Source: Methanosarcinaceae archaeon
GTDB taxonomy: Archaea; Halobacteriota; Methanosarcinia; Methanosarcinales; Methanosarcinaceae
DNA length: 13,519 nucleotides
Reading direction: 5' to 3'
Assembly (NCBI GenBank): GCA_020793555.1
Contig: DQIO01000024.1
Location: forward strand, 1 to 13,519
A program made the translations under genes and the position numbers. Below are positions 13,386 through 13,519 of the stretch, piece after piece. The notes beneath the pieces are model-generated. The model worked only from the letters and a program-made list of their open reading frames with translations, had not been told where the DNA came from and did no database searches. Each line of letters starts with the position of its first letter. Positions within the stretch are counted from its first letter, which is position 1.

Positions 13386-13519
13386 TTATATCTTTACATT
13401 TTTATCTTTATTATCTATCATCGAATCAACGATCAACGTCCGTTCCCCCTCGGGAAGTACCTGGTAGATCCGAATACGCCTCCCTGTATCCACTTCCCCA
13501 TCATCTTCGATATCGATGA
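13386..13519 (-). CDS. Partial metallophosphoesterase paralogue (C-terminal 43 residues)
   Basis: The open frame enters from the window edge and ends with TAA at 13386-13388, 15 bp before the ATG of the next gene. It encodes RRIRIYQVLPEGERTLIVDS plus a Lys/Asp-rich tail. This is almost the same as the C-terminus of the following phosphoesterase (HIRIYQVLPAGKRTLIVDS). It is therefore the end of a tandem paralogue in the same operon. The catalytic part is outside the window. Confidence 0.85.
   Translation of the reverse strand, partial: IDIEDDGEVDTGRRIRIYQVLPEGERTLIVDSMIDNKDKNVKI

Overview
The window looks like chromosomal DNA of an archaeon related to the methanogen/ANME branch of Halobacterota (Methanosarcinales-like). 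The reasons are a LeuA/CimA of archaeal type, an archaeal RelBE-type toxin-antitoxin pair, PhoU proteins with an N-terminal AbrB/SpoVT swapped-hairpin domain, TATA-like boxes (the best is TATATAAA at 7465-7472, read on the minus strand) and GAGGTG-type ribosome binding sites. The lineage is an inference from gene families, not a proven assignment.

Layout. Positions 1-384 hold no intact gene: there is a hairpin, a 13-bp direct repeat and a short minus-strand ORF that may be the tail of a decayed TnpB (IS200/IS605-type) gene. A plus-strand cluster follows: leuA/cimA-type acyltransferase (about 385-1902), a TatD-family nuclease (1922-2671), a metallo-beta-lactamase-fold hydrolase (2722-3357) and a YgiQ-family radical SAM protein (3372-5276). 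Next comes an accessory patch (5298-6390): a minus-strand RelB/RelE-like pair enclosed by two copies of the ygiQ 3' end. The far copy is a decayed pseudogene and is followed by an inverted repeat built from 9-bp GGATNNACA units.

The rest is a minus-strand phosphate-uptake region. In transcription order: the end of one metallophosphoesterase (cut by the window edge), a full paralogous metallophosphoesterase (13370-12591), pstC, pstA, pstB, a classical phoU, an AbrB-PhoU fusion, a roughly 900-bp stretch of gene debris, and a second AbrB-PhoU fusion with its own TATA box. ATGA overlaps join phosphoesterase-pstC and pstC-pstA. PstC and PstA form the membrane channel and PstB powers it. The three PhoU-type proteins probably sense or restrain uptake, and the AbrB domains suggest that two of them also act on DNA. 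No pstS is present in the window.

The most unusual points are: (1) two conserved proteins (LeuA-type and the 7413-6391 PhoU) whose conserved N-termini run upstream of any ATG/GTG/TTG; (2) a 71-codon membrane-protein-like frame that directly continues the 8331 PhoU gene after its TAG stop; (3) a toxin-antitoxin cassette sandwiched between an intact and a diverged, decayed ygiQ 3' end; and (4) the 9-bp-periodic inverted repeat.
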